Source of the DNA: Larix kaempferi
Lineage: Eukaryota; Streptophyta; Pinopsida; Pinales; Pinaceae
Direction: 5' to 3'
DNA: 64,000 bases
NCBI GenBank assembly: GCA_027924585.1
Contig: BSBM01000965.1
Coordinates: forward strand, 1,178,001-1,242,000
This document shows positions 45,101 to 55,907 of the stretch, piece after piece; the first letter of the stretch is position 1, and the number at the start of each line of letters is the position of its first letter. The translations under genes were made by a program, and so were the position numbers. The notes below the pieces were generated by a model. That model worked only from the letters and a program-made list of their open reading frames with translations. It did no database searches and was not told the DNA's origin.

Positions 45101-45278
45101 CTTTGATTGGGTATTGATAATCATCCCCAAGTTTCACCTTATGGGGTGATTCATGTTCAGATAGATTCACAAAAGATTCCTTAAACCCAGTCATGTGTTT
45201 AGAAGCCCCACTATCAATCAACCAATCATTACAACCATGGGAGATGGTACCTGTGAGAGCAGAGATCAGAACATACTC
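42126..45278 (-). CDS. pol: copia-3 Pol: protease, integrase, RT, RNase H
   Basis: The frame continues directly from gag after TAA 45279-45281; residues are counted from the codon at 45221. Protease: IDSGASKHM (Asp at 3). Integrase: H135, H140, C167, C170 zinc site; catalytic D197 (HSDVCGP), D260 (SDNGGEF), E296 (NGVAERKNR). [45 protein letters not shown] at 712-715. RNase H from about 870 (YVDSDWAG, STVEAKYVAA, FCDNQSCVKL) to KYHYIRDM and DEQIADVLTKPLA near the end. All catalytic residues are present and the frame is otherwise open to a stop at 42126-42128, the usual length for a plant copia Pol. It matures the particle, copies the RNA and integrates the DNA. Confidence 0.93.
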   Translation of the reverse strand, partial: EYVLISALTGTISHGCNDWLIDSGASKHMTGFKESFVNLSEHESPHKVKLGDDYQYPIKGSGEASYNLDSRKSLKMKEVLYGPGLKKNLLSISALDAKGMRVAFVDGQVLMWPKGKTINDAVVIGEQEGGLYKLKGQPEHAMVHESMEPSELWHRRLAHMHYRALPIASKAVEGLPEIKTKHEGVCKGCAKGKNIKKAFPSSESKAKDILEIIHSDVCGPMSSSSLSGYVYYVSFIDDFSMKTLIYFLKGKDEVLDKFKEFNTLMENQTNKKIKTFRSDNGGEFTSNDFKKLCSDSGIKRELTALYNPQQNGVAERKNRTIMEAARAMLHDQDLPMHLWAKVARTAVYVQNRTPHKILDNKTLEEVFSGKKPEVSHLRIFGCLVYTHVPKEKRTKLDPSGNKGIFVGYSESSKAYRIYFPGFKKIDVSRDVTFDENSTFIKSRKAPTEVYEEPKETRFQDTPMTEAVPEAIREFEDPQEPVDPLGEDNSHKRKPVWARELIQDVERFGIPEEEHRAKKRTRSQTIYVALLCDIMNKEPSSYEEAAEKKEWKDAMVEEYQSIMKNDVWDVVPRPKVKSVVTSKWIFKIKHAADGSVEKYKARFIACGFSQKEGIDYEETFAPVARYTSIRTVLALAAAMKWKIHQMDVKTAFLNGVVEEEVYVEQPLGFEIHDRESYVCRLKKGLYGLKQAPRTWYGRMDSFLSSLGFTKSKADSNLYYKVVEGNPVILLLYVDDLFVTGDDRLIADTKRKLAAEFDMKDLGMMHYFLGMEVWQSAGGIFLGQGKYTVDILKRFGMMDCKAMATPMASNLKLLCDASFEPVDVSMYRQMIGSLMYLTNTRPDICFAVNTLSQFLTDPRSVHLVAVKHVLRYLKGTVDYGLKYEVNQKFNLQGYVDSDWAGSAADRKSTSGCCFSMGSGVISWFSRKQSCVALSTVEAKYVAACSASCEAVWLRKLLFELFDLPLDATGIFCDNQSCVKLCENPMFHDRSKHIEIKYHYIRDMVQRGAVKLLYVATDEQIADVLTKPLARVKFEYFRERLGVLQIEDTSRKK

Positions 45279-46157
45279 TTATTCACTTGATGAGTCATCA
45301 TTACTATCACTTTCTTCCCTAGCCTTCTTCTTTGGGGGTTCATCATCTTCGGCAGCATGAGCATGAAACCTTCTTTTGCTACCCTTCTTCTTCTTGTTGG
45401 GGATGTTATTGTCCTTCTTGTTCTTGGGACAATTTATGGCAATATGTCCTTTCTCATTACAGGTGAAGCATATTCTTCTTTCTTTGAAGTGATGTGAAGA
45501 TCTCTTGGAGTGAGATGGCTCTCTCTTGGACTTTCCTTTTCTGGTGTGAGCTGTGAGAGCTTGATCTTCATTCCCCATCTTTTCTTCTCGTGCCACAAGC
45601 CTTGCTTCTTCTTGTGAGCATTCTTCTCGAAGTCTACTGAAAGAGATCAACTTCTTCCTTGCACAAATTCCTTGGATACAGGAATCCCATGACCTGGGTA
45701 GGCCATTTAGAGTGGTCATCACCACTTCACCATTCTCCACCATTTCATCCACTGCTTCTAGTTGTTCCTTGATCTGGGAGACCCTTGAAAAATAGGATTG
45801 AATGGTTTCTCCATTCTGAAACTTTACTCCTTTCAATTGGTTCCATAGGGTCATCTTCTGATTTATGTTCTTTCCTTCAAACAGCTTGGTCAAAGAGTCA
45901 AACATCTCCTTGGGTGTCTTAAGAGAAGACACATGGGGTATGAGATGGTCTTTGATAGAATCAGCAATGATTCTTTTTGCCTTGACCAAGTTCTTCTTAT
46001 GCAATGCCTTGGCCTCTTCATCCTCTAGGATAGGGATGTCTTCTTTCACATATGAGTCCAACTCATTCTCTTCCAGGATTAACCCAATCCTATACTTCCA
46101 GGCTCGGAAGTTATCAGCTCCTTCAAGCTTATCCTCAAGCTTGGTATGGAGAGACAT
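45279..46157 (-). CDS. gag: copia-3 Gag
   Basis: First true ATG at 46155-46157 (start MSLHTKLEDKLEGADNF), about 560 bases after the PBS. The capsid part (residues about 10-185) has the plant copia pattern NFRAWKYRIGLILEENEL, KEMFDSLTKLFEGKN, LWNQLKGVKFQNGETIQSY and LNGLPRSWDSCIQGI. Basic Ser/Arg/Lys stretches flank one CCHC knuckle (CFTCNEKGHIAINC). The C-terminus is acidic and Ser-rich and ends at TAA 45279. Because pol lies in the same frame immediately after, and plant copia elements usually make one Gag-Pol protein, this TAA is either a nonsense mutation or a termination step that limits Pol. Confidence 0.9.
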   Translation of the reverse strand: MSLHTKLEDKLEGADNFRAWKYRIGLILEENELDSYVKEDIPILEDEEAKALHKKNLVKAKRIIADSIKDHLIPHVSSLKTPKEMFDSLTKLFEGKNINQKMTLWNQLKGVKFQNGETIQSYFSRVSQIKEQLEAVDEMVENGEVVMTTLNGLPRSWDSCIQGICARKKLISFSRLREECSQEEARLVAREEKMGNEDQALTAHTRKGKSKREPSHSKRSSHHFKERRICFTCNEKGHIAINCPKNKKDNNIPNKKKKGSKRRFHAHAAEDDEPPKKKAREESDSNDDSSSE

Positions 46158-46718
46158 CTTTAAGAGTACTTCAAATGGAAATAGAAAAGATTTACGACTT
46201 ACCACTTGAAGTGCTGAAAACTGGATCTGGTCCTGGATTAGGGTTTGTCAGATAAACCCTAAAAATTCAAAATGTGAATTTCAAAATTCCGAAAGGATAG
46301 AAAGATGAGCTTTGGAGAGTTGATCAACCTGGTACATTCAGAATTTGAGATCAGCAATGTCTTGCCTTTCAAAATTGCCTTTTTGTCCTCCCGGGTTCAC
46401 TAGGGAGAGCCCTGAATTAAGGTTTGAGTTTTCCGGAGATCTACCTAGCCAAAAATCTCGATCCAAAGCTCTAACCTTCGATTTTTGCAAGGAGCTTCCA
46501 GCTGTGCCTTCAATTTCCAGAAATTCCTATTTTTGTGGAAACCCTAATTTTTAGGGCCAAATCTGAAAATGCTCGGAACCGAATTCTGATTGGACAGATA
46601 GATGCGCCTTGATGAGTAGATCCAATCTACTATACTGAATTTCAAAAATCTGTGGAGAGAAACCCAATAAACAAGGAACACAAGCTTCCGTCACTGCAAA
46701 ATGTCTTCTTCTTAGTTT
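46158..46718 (-). other. copia-3 5' leader
   Basis: Non-coding leader between PBS and gag start. It contains a strong splice-donor-like GTAAGT near 46200 just upstream of the ATG. No other feature is supported. Confidence 0.5.
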
Positions 46719-46731
46719 AGCTCTGATACCA
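46719..46731 (-). other. PBS of copia-3
   Basis: The minus strand TGGTATCAGAGCT, a perfect initiator tRNA-Met match, abuts the LTR at 46732. Confidence 0.95.
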
Positions 46732-47338
46732 TGTTAAATTTTGAGTATTAATTCACAATACTATAGGATCTTTGCTGAGAGAATAACATCTACAGTATAT
46801 CAATGCATGACAATCATAATATGACAAGCATCACAAGCATCACAAGAATCAAAAGCATAGAGACAAGAGACACAGAGTTTCCGTGGGGAAAACCCTAAGG
46901 TGAAAAACCCCACAACTTCCTCAGAGATAGAGAGAGCAATGGCTCAACCAAAATACAACCAAATAACACTGAGATAGTCTCCTAGTAGATGATCCTCCTC
47001 CTCCTCACTAGTGCGCCACTTTCAGATAGATAGTGAGTTACTTTTCCGAGTGAGTAAAATAGATATCTCCTATCTCTATTTATACTCACCTTTTTGCCCA
47101 GTGACCTTATGGGGCCGACTTGTCTACTTAGATACATCCACATTATATTGTATATAATTCCGGGCTGACCCCAAATGGTGGTCTAATAACCCATCGGCAA
47201 GTACACACACTTGCGACACTTGTCAATCCACATGACAACACTTCCTTATAGAGGAATAACACATCTCTTATAAGGGTACAATAAATATATATAAAATATA
47301 CAGATGGAATACATTCCGAAGTTACATATACATCAACA
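46732..47338 (-). repeat. 5' LTR of copia-3
   Basis: 607 bp, TGTTAAATTTTGAG...ACATCAACA, followed by CAATC (47339-47343). Confidence 0.94.
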
Positions 47339-47343
47339 CAATC

Positions 47344-47499
47344 ATCTAGACAAGCATCTTCCTCTTCATAGGAAGCAAAATCTCTCTTAACACCAATACA
47401 TATATCGAAAAGACCATATCTCTTCAGATATGTTGTCATGTTTGGTTTCCACTCATCATAGTTCAATGGAAAGAGAGAAGGAATTTCTTTCGGATCCAT
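47344..47499 (-). pseudogene. Array unit B Gag-like frame, 5' part
   Basis: Starts at ATG 47497-47499 (MDPKEIPSLFPL, YDEWKPNMTTYLKRYGLFDI) and runs to the copia-3 insertion site, then resumes at 40058. The start codon and first 50 residues are intact in this unit. Confidence 0.7.
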
Positions 47500-47846
47500 G
47501 AAAGCTGTTATTGGATTTTGAATCTACTGCTTCAACTGCATAAAATTGCTACAACTGCAGAAAACTGTTTCAACTACAGAAACATCAAATAACTTGCAAA
47601 AACAATAAAATTTGGCTAGAGGTTTGTTGCATAATCTAAAGAACATTGGTTTAGGACAGTGGGCACTTTTATCCGGATCCTTCACACATGTCTATAGCTC
47701 ATTGTATTGCTCCAATGAATTCAAGGCAATAACACCAAGATTTGTTGTGGAAATCCAGAGGCTTATGGTTCCCTACTTAAAAATAACTGTTCAATAAGTT
47801 GTTGCTACTGCTGCAACTTGAAAAGTTGGAACAAGCTCTGATACCA

Positions 47847-48540
47847 TGTAAATTCCATAGGTAGAGATCACTTTATCTTGAAAAAACCTCACAATTTCAC
47901 TCAATAATTGCAAAGAAGAATATACAGAAGATGATCAAAATTCACACACGAAACTCAAGAATGTGAGAAACTGATGTTAATACATTCATCAGTTGTAAGC
48001 TAGAAAAAAATTGACAATACAATAGAATGAATTCGATATTATCCAAGGTGATTCAAATTCTCCTGAAGGCATGGCTTGGACTGCACTGGAACCATATCCC
48101 AATCAGGTGTAGTGACCATCGATAGTCAAAGATAAGTCAATGTGAGTCTAACTGATGCATCTGGGCACAAATCTAGGGAAGGGGACTCCAAGGAGGACGC
48201 AATCTAGCTGTCATTGGGCAAGTAGAGCTAGTCTAGTATCTGTAGCAGTCAATCTAAGAGATACAGTCAGTTAATTGAGTAATTAGTCCTCAAAACAAGG
48301 AACTGGTCCCCAAATCATGGAAATGACTGATAGATCTCCTAAATCAATGGAAGAGGGCGCAGTTGTCACTCAGTGATGAGAACAAGGGCGCATCAGTGGC
48401 TAGGAGGTATAATACTGAGCAAAACCAGGCTTCATGGGGGCCAAAACTAGGGACTAGGTGCTAGGAGGCTACCATACTAATGATTGGATGCATGCAGTAT
48501 GCATGCAAATACAAATGATGATGGTGAGATTATTCCAACA
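47847..48540 (-). repeat. Array LTR 2 (between units B and C)
   Basis: 694 bp, TGTAAATTCC...TATTCCAACA. PBS TGGTATCAGAGC (minus) at 47835-47846, PPT CCCCCC on the right. Confidence 0.88.
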
Positions 48541-48703
48541 CCCCCCACAAGCCGAACTATGAGGAAATATAACTGAAAAAATAGTAGGGCCCTGCTAACT
48601 GAGACCAAAGGTCAACCCGTACAATAATCTAAATAAAAGTGAGGAAAGAGAGAAAACCCAGTGGGAACAAAACCCCCCCTCAAGATAGACTATAAAATGC
48701 TAA

Positions 48704-50060
48704 TCAACCATGTGCATCACTCACCCCAATAAGGGATCGGAGGTAAGTGAACTTCTTCACCGAGAAAGCATCTCTCGGTAATAAATGGATCTGTGTGATG
48801 CTTGATTCATTTTCTGGAGGTATCTTCCTCTTTGGAAGAAGTGGATCATGCTCCAGAAACATGTGCTTGATTTCTCCTTCAGTGGATGCAAGAGAATATG
48901 GAGGATTCTTGAACTTTCTCTTCAGACCAAACATGGTGAGAACAAATCCAAAAATATGAAGATCATTTTGGAACATGTGATTCGAACCAACTGAGGTAGG
49001 ATCAACTCCGATCAAATCTAATTGCTCTTGAAACTTGATCTTCTGATCAATGGAATTTAAATCAGATCGAAGAATTGATAGGTGGTTTCTTGTGATATCC
49101 TTTGAACCAGTACAGGTGAGATCAAAACCAAATGAACCATGACATGATGGTGGTGTCTTGGACATATAATCAGCTCCAAGAATTGATAGATGGTTTCTTA
49201 TGATTTCCTTTGAACCAACAAGGGTGAGATCAAAACCAAAATCACAAAAATGTGCATGAGACTTGAAACCAAGCGAATGGTAGTGTCCTCCATCTTCAGT
49301 GAAACTATGAGAACATGTGCCAATGATCGAATTCAAGTATATAGAAAGCATGTTATCAAGGAGGGAAAATGCATCACCTCCAAAATCTGATTTAACCTCC
49401 AAAACATTGAGTAGATCATCATTCTACACATCAACAAGATCATGAGAAGTAGAGATTTCGAAACTCTCTTCAACTTATAGAGTAGTAGCTGACATATATT
49501 TCTCAGAATTTGAAATAGAATATGGATCAGATCCATCAGTTGAGTTACTTTCATCTGCATCAACTACATGGGAAGGGGACAATTCGAAACTGTCTTCAAC
49601 TTCTAGAGCGACAGAGAAAGGAATGTCTTCAACATGAATTTTTTGTGTTGAATCTGCAACTTCTTCTTCATGTTGAACAACTTCATCATGAGAGATGATG
49701 GAGGTTGAAACATAATTAGAGAGAACACTTTAGGAAGTATCACTGCGATTGTTCTCCAAATGGATAGCATCATCCTCTTCCTTCTGCTCTCCAAAGAATC
49801 TGTCCAATCTGGTCGAGAGATCACTTGGATGTTCATCAAGATTAATAAGGTACTCCATACTGGAAAGCATAGCAGTACATAATGCTCCTAAGGCTCTATC
49901 ACAACCATCTAGCCAAGCATCTTCCTCTTCATAGGAAGCAAAATCTCTCATAATACCAATACATATATCGAAAAGACCATATCTCTTCCGATATGTTGTC
50001 ATCTTTGGTTTCCACTCATCATAGTCTAGTGGAAAGAGAGAAGGAATTTCTTTCAGATCC
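48704..50060 (-). pseudogene. Array unit C Gag-like frame
   Basis: Same plan as unit A. The start codon position reads AGG instead of ATG near 50060. The second half is open over 232 codons (48704-49402) and keeps a sense codon where A, B and D have TGA, so C preserves an older state there. The upstream TAA shared by all units is present. Confidence 0.65.
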
Positions 50061-50392
50061 CTAGAAGGTGTTGTTGGATTCTGAATCTACTGCTACAACT
50101 GCATAAAACTGTTGCAACTGTAGAAACTTCAAATAACTTGCAAAAAAAATTAAATTTGGCTGAAGGTTTGTTGCAGAATCTAAAGAACACTACTTTAGGA
50201 CAGTGGGCACTTTTATCCTGATCTTTCACACCTGTCTATACCTCACTGGATTGCTCCAGTCAGAATTCAAGGCAATAACACCAGGATTTGCTATGGAAAT
50301 CTAGAGGCTTATGGTTCCCTACTTAAAAACAACTGCTCAATAAACTATTGCTACTGCTGCAACTTCAAAATTTGTAACAAGCTCTAATACCA

Positions 50393-51096
50393 TGTGAAAT
50401 TCCACAGGTGGAGATCACTTTATCTTGAACAAACCTCACAATTTCACTCATTAATTGCAGAGAAGAATATACAGAAGATGATCAAAATTCATACATGAAA
50501 CTCAAAAATGTGAGAAACCGCTATCAATATATTCATCAGTTGTAAGTTGGAAAAAAAATGACAATACAATAGAATGAATTCGATATTATCCAAGGTGATT
50601 CGAATTCTCCTCAAGGCATGGATTGGATTGCATTGGAACCATATCCCAATCAGGTGTAGTGACCACCGATAGTCAAAGATAAGTCAATGTGAGTCTAACT
50701 AAGTCTAATTGATGCATGTGGGCACAAATCTTGGGAAGGAGACTCCAAGGAGGGCGCATTCTAGATGTCATTGGTCAAGTATTGCTACTCTAGTATCTGT
50801 AGCAGTCAATCTAAGAGCTGTAGTCAGTTAATTGAGTAATCAGTCCTCAAAACAAGGAACTTGTCCCCAAATCATGGAATTAACTGATATATCTCCTAAA
50901 TCAGTGGAAGAGGGCGCAGTTGTCACTCAATGATGAGAACAAGGGCGCATCAGTGGCTAGGAGGGCTAATACTGAGCAAAAAAAGGCTCCGGGGGGGGGG
51001 AACTAGGGACTAGGTGTTGGGAGCCTACCATAGTGATGACTGGATGCATGCAGTATGCATGCAAACACAAATGATGATGGTGAGAATATTCCAACA
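50393..51096 (-). repeat. Array LTR 3 (between units C and D)
   Basis: 704 bp, TGTGAAATTCC...ATTCCAACA. The PBS (50381-50392) has one change in the initiator tRNA-Met match. It contains a run of nine G near 50990. Confidence 0.86.
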
Positions 51097-51260
51097 CCCT
51101 CCTGCAAGCTGAACTATGAGGAAATATAACTGAAAAAATAGTAGGGCCCTGGTAACTGAGACCAAAGGTCACCCCGCACAACAATCTAAATAAAAGTGAG
51201 GAAAGAGGGAAAACCTGGTAGGAACAAAACCCCCCCTCAAAATAGACTATAAAAAGCTAA

Positions 51261-52620
51261 TCAACCATGTGCATCACTCACCCCAAGAAGGGATCGGAGG
51301 TAAGTGAAATTCTTCACCCAAAAATAATTTATCGAGAAGAAATGGTTCTGTGTGATGCTTGATTCAATTTCTGGAGGTATCTTCCTCTTTGGAAGAAGTG
51401 TATCATGCTCCAAAAACATGTGCTTGATTTCTCCTTCAGTGGATGCAAGCGAATCTCGAGGATTCCTGAACTTTCTCTTTAGACCAAACACGGTGAGAAG
51501 AAATCCAAAAATGTGAAGATCATTCTGGAACATGTGATTTGAACCAACTGAGGTAGGATCAACTACGGTCAGATCTAATTGCTCTTGAAACTTGAACTTC
51601 TGATCAGTGGAAGTTAAATCAGCTCGAAGAATTGATAGATGGTTTCTTGTGATATCCTTTGAACCAGCAGAGGTGAGATCAAAACCAAATGAACCATGAC
51701 ATGATGGTGGTGTCTTGGAAATCAAATCAGCTCCAAGAATTTATAGATGGTTTCTTATGATCTCCTTTCAACTAGTAGTGGTGAGATCAAAACCAAAATC
51801 ACAAAAATGTGCATGAGACCTGAACCCAAGTGAATGGTAGTGTCCTCCATATTCAGTGAAACCTATGAGAACATGTGCCAATGATCGAATTGAAGTATAT
51901 AGAAAGCATTTTATCAAGGAGGGTGAATTCATCACCTCCAAAATCTTATTTAACCTCCAAAACATTTAGTAGATCTTCATTCTGCACATCAACAAGCTCA
52001 TGAGAAGTAGAGATTTCGAAACTCTCTTCAACTTATAGTGCAGTAGCTAACATATCTTTCTAGGAATTCAAAATAGAATATGGATCAGCTCCATCAGTTG
52101 AGTTACTTTCATCTACATCAGCTACATGGGAAGGGGACAATTCGAAACTATCTTCAACTTCTAGAACAACATAGAAAGGAATGTATTCAACATGAATTTT
52201 TTGTGGTGAATCTGCAGCTTCTTCTTCATCTTGAATAACTTCATCATGAGATATGATTGAGGCCTGAACATAATTAGAGAGAACATTGGAGGAAGTATAA
52301 CTGGTATTGTTCTCCAAATGGCTAGCATCATCCTCTTCCTTCTGCTCTCCAAATAATTTGTCCAATATAGTCCAGAGATCACTTGGATGTTCATCAAGAT
52401 TAATGAGGTACTCCATACTGGAAAGAATAGCAGTTTATATTTCTCCTAAGGCTCTGTCACAATCATCTATCCAAGCATCTTCCTCTTCATAGGAAGAAAA
52501 ATATCTCTTAACACCAATACATATATTAAAAAGACCATATCTCTTCAGATATACTGTCATCTTTGGTTTCCACTCATCATATTCCATTGGAAAGAGAGAA
52601 TGAATTGCTTTCAAATCCAT
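51261..52620 (-). pseudogene. Array unit D Gag-like frame
   Basis: Starts at ATG 52618-52620 (MDLKAIHSLFPMEYDEWKPK) but closes after 61 codons and has a frameshift before its last 154-codon open part (51261-51725). The homologous blocks are in the same order as in the other units. Confidence 0.65.
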
Positions 52621-52973
52621 GGAAGTTGTTGTTGGATTCTGAATCTACTGTTGTAACTGCATAAAATTACTGCAACTGCATAAAACTGCTGCAACTGTAG
52701 AAACTTCGAATAACTTGCAAAAACAATGCAATTTGGTTGGAGGCTTGTTGCAAAATATAAAGAACATGGATTTAGGACAGTGGGCACTTTTATCCAGATC
52801 CTTCACACCTGTCTATATCTCAGTGGATTGCTCCAATGAATTCAAGGCAATAGCACCAGGATTTGCTATGGAAATCTAGAGGCTACTGGTTCCCTACTGA
52901 AAAACAGTTGCTCAATAAATGGCTGTTACTGTTGCAACTTGAAAAGATGTAACAAGCTTACACAAAGATACCA

Positions 52974-53670
52974 TGTGAAATTCCATAGGTGGAGATCACT
53001 TTAGATTGAACAAACCTCACAATCTCACTCAATAATTGCAGAGAATATTATACAGAAGATGATCAAAATTCACACATGAAACTCAAAAATGTGAGAAACT
53101 ATTGTTAATACATTCATCAGCTGTAAGATGGAAAAAAGTTGACAATACAATAGAATGAATTCAATATTATCCAAGGTGATTCGAATTCTCCTCAAGGAAT
53201 GGCTTGGACTGCATTGGAACCATCTCCCAATCAGGTTTAGTGACCACCGATAGTCAAAGATTAGCCAATGTGAGTCTAACTGAGTCTAACTTATGCATGT
53301 GGGAAAAAATATAGGGAAGGAGACTCCAAGAAGGGTGCATTCTATCTGTCAGTGGTCAAGTAGAGCTACTCTAGTCTCTATAGCAGTAAATCTAAGAGCT
53401 ACAGTCAGTTAATTGAGTAATCGGTCCTCAAAACAAGGAACTGATCCCGAAATCATGGAACTCACTGATAGATCTCCTAAATCAGGAGAAGAGGGTGCAA
53501 TTGTCACTCAGTGATGAGAACAAGGGTGCATCAATGGCTAGGAGGTAAAATACTAAGAAAAAACAAGCTCCAGGGGAGGCAAAACGAGGGAATAGGTTCT
53601 AGGAGGCTACCATACTATGACTGGATGCATGCATGCAAATACAAATGATGATGGTGAGAATATTCAAACA
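52974..53670 (-). repeat. Array LTR 4 (right end of the array)
   Basis: 697 bp, TGTGAAATTCC...ATTCAAACA. The PBS to its left carries a small insertion. To its right no PPT follows, so this is the 5' LTR and outer edge of the array. Confidence 0.85.
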
Positions 53671-54059
53671 TGTGGGGGGTTTATGCTCTGATTTCCACTA
53701 TTTGTGGCCTCATGAGCCCTTTTCTGAGTGATTTGCATGAAAAACTCACTAATGCGTGCCTTTTGGTTAGTTAATCGACTGTGTCTTCAGTTAACTGATT
53801 TTTGGTTCAATTTAGTTGAGTTTGGGTCTTCCAGAGCACTCCAGTGGTGGCAGTTCCTATGCTAGACAGAATGAGACTGAAATTATCCTAGGATATTCGA
53901 ATTATATCCATTGTAACATCACTGTTGACTATACTAATTATTGAATTATTGCACACTATTCTATTTCTATCTGATTTCTCATGCATGATTAATTGTGAGC
54001 TCATTTTTATTTCAATTTTAACTGTAGTTCATATTTTCTTCTCATTCTTTCTCTTTGAG
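53671..54059. other. Spacer
   Basis: No element end or coding frame recognised. Confidence 0.4.
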
Positions 54060-54680
54060 GTATAGTTAGCTCCATGATTTACTATGATTTATAATTTCAC
54101 ACAATCCTCAGTTCACTGCCCCCTACAATATGGCCTAAATAAACTAAATATGTATTTCAAAACTCACATTTGGACATATTTAAATACAATTTCTCCTTTT
54201 CTAAAACATCTAAGACTTGCAGCTTAACATGCTTGACATGATCCTCCCAAGTTCGACAAAATATGAGGATGTCATCTAAGTATACTATTACAAATTCATC
54301 AATGAATGGCCTATATACATTATTCATGATCTGCATGAATGTAGCGGGAGAATTACAAAGCTCAAAGGCAATAACCAACCATTCATACAAATCCTGTTTA
54401 GTTTTGAAATAAGTTTTCCAAATATCATTTTCATGGATTTTGATCTGATGGTAACCACTTCTCAAGTCTAACTTAGTGACATATTTTTCATTCTTTAACT
54501 GATCCAAAAGATCATCAATATGGGGAAGAGTATATCGATTCTTTACTATGATTCTATTCAAAGATCTGTAATCTACGCACATCCTCCATGTTCCATCTTT
54601 TTTTTGGAACCAAAACAATCGGTAAACGACATGGAGATGAACTTGGTCGAATGTCCCTCTCTTGAGTAACTCTTGAACCT
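54060..54680 (-). pseudogene. Gypsy RT fragment (second decayed gypsy)
   Basis: The minus-strand frame 54157-54618 gives a well preserved Ty3-gypsy RT: FQKKDGTWRMCVDYRSLN, NRYTLPHIDDLLDQL, TKLDLRSGYHQIKI, SPATFMQIMN and catalytic YLDD. Homology continues left, out of the open frame (YLGHIV region near 54120), and then fades, so RNase H and integrase are gone. Confidence 0.82.
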
Positions 54681-54704
54681 GCTTCTTGGTTTATACATTT
54701 TCGA

Positions 54705-55178
54705 TCACTGAAGACTGATACATACCAATATTCGGAAGAGGAGTACCTTGCTGCAAATGGATCTCATGTTGTATTTCTCTTTTAGGATGAAATCCTTTAT
54801 GTTCCTAGAATATTGCATCAAACAACCAAAATTCTTAACCAATTCATCTTTAAGTTTAGGATCGCAAACCTTAAAAGCATCAGACTTATCAACATATTTA
54901 GCTTCAACAATCACGAGAACACAAATTTTACTAGCATTTACTAATCTCTTCATTTGACTTGCAAAAACCAAAGATAGATTAGTTTTCATATGGTGAGCTC
55001 GAACAATGTACTAAACACCATCCTTGGTAGGATGGTATTTGTTCTCTTCTCTGTAAAAGATTTCTTTCCAGTCATAAAGATAAGGGATACCTAATACAAT
55101 ACCACATATATCCAATGGGACCACATCCAAATCAACTTCATCCATAAACCCAGAAGTGATTGCAAACCTAAGTCTACA
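54705..55178 (-). pseudogene. Decayed protease-RT linker of the second gypsy
   Basis: The minus-strand frame 54705-54989 (SQMKRLVNASKICVLVIVEA, NIKDFILKEKYNMRSI) lies between protease and RT and fits the low-conservation linker there. Several breaks. Assigned by position. Confidence 0.45.
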
Positions 55179-55907
55179 CTACTTAGAAACTTGAAGTTGT
55201 GCATTTTCACAAACCCATTCAAGTGGATATGGTTTGGGGTGAGACTTTGCTTTTAAACCGAGATTTTTAACGATATATTCTGAAATCAAGTTACCTTGTG
55301 ATCCACTATCAAATAAAGTATCAATTCTAGTATGCTTAGAAATCACCCTTATGTGAAATAACTCACTCCTTTTCTTTTCATCTTCAACAGGTTCAAATTT
55401 TGAAACATAGACAAAAGGATTTTTACCTTGTAATCCCATGGTAGTAATTTTTGTATCATCTCCAGAGTCTGATCCCAAATCATGTTGGATAGTGGAGGTA
55501 GTATTCTGATCTTCCGTTTTGTTGCGAAACTTTTCTGGCTTAAGCTCTGGATGAATCTTCCAACATTTGGGTACATCATGACCCATTTTCTGACAATGTG
55601 TGCATGTGGGCTTATCTCCTCCTTTCTTCATGGTATATGTGTTCTTTCCCTTATCTTTGCCTCTAAACTTGTTTCCACCTGGTTTGAAATTATTCTTGGA
55701 AAATTTATTAGAAGTTCTCTTCCCCTTATATTCGATATTGGTGGCTTGAACACACACTTCATCCAAGTTAGTCGGATTGAACATAAGAATTCTATGTCTT
55801 AAGTAACTATGCAATCCTCCTATGTATTTAAGAAGTGTCTCTTGAGTATAAAGAGGTATACCAAGTACTAAATCCCTCCTTCTAAAATATTGTGTGTATT
55901 CTTTCAC
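55179..55907 (-). pseudogene. Gag C-terminus and protease of the second gypsy
   Basis: 242 open codons. The N-terminal part is the end of a gypsy Gag capsid (YTQYFRRRDLVLGI, YIGGLHSYLRHRI, DEVCVQATNIE). One CCHC knuckle follows (CTHCQKMGHDVPKC, residues about 103-116), then a Ser/Asp-rich linker, then the aspartic protease (LFDSGSQGNLIS near residue 205). The frame ends where the linker to RT decays. Confidence 0.8.

Larger units (their letters stand above)
40059..47338 (-). mobile_element. Near-intact Ty1-copia element (copia-3, 7,280 bp)
   Basis: Two 607-bp LTRs (about eight differences by eye), TSD CAATC, perfect initiator tRNA-Met PBS (46719-46731), PPT (minus AAGAGGGAG at 40666-40674), complete Gag and complete protease-integrase-RT-RNase H in one minus-strand frame broken only by TAA 45279-45281. 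It is the youngest-looking copia here and sits inside unit B of the tandem array. A 1.46-kb non-coding 3' region with tandem repeats separates pol from the PPT. Confidence 0.95.
36160..53670 (-). mobile_element. Tandem array of a gag-only copia derivative (four internal regions, four LTRs)
   Basis: Plus-strand order: internal A (36160-37996), LTR, internal B (38691-40058 plus 47344-47846), LTR, internal C (48541-50392), LTR, internal D (51097-52973), LTR. Each LTR has an initiator tRNA-Met-like PBS on its left and a PPT (minus GCTTGTGGGGGG type) on its right except the last, which ends the array. The period is about 2.56 kb. Each internal region is about 1.85 kb and holds only a Gag-like frame; no pol. 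Unit A lacks the LTR expected at its left end. Unit B is split by a copia element. Units are about 90% alike by eye and share stop codons. Confidence 0.88.
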
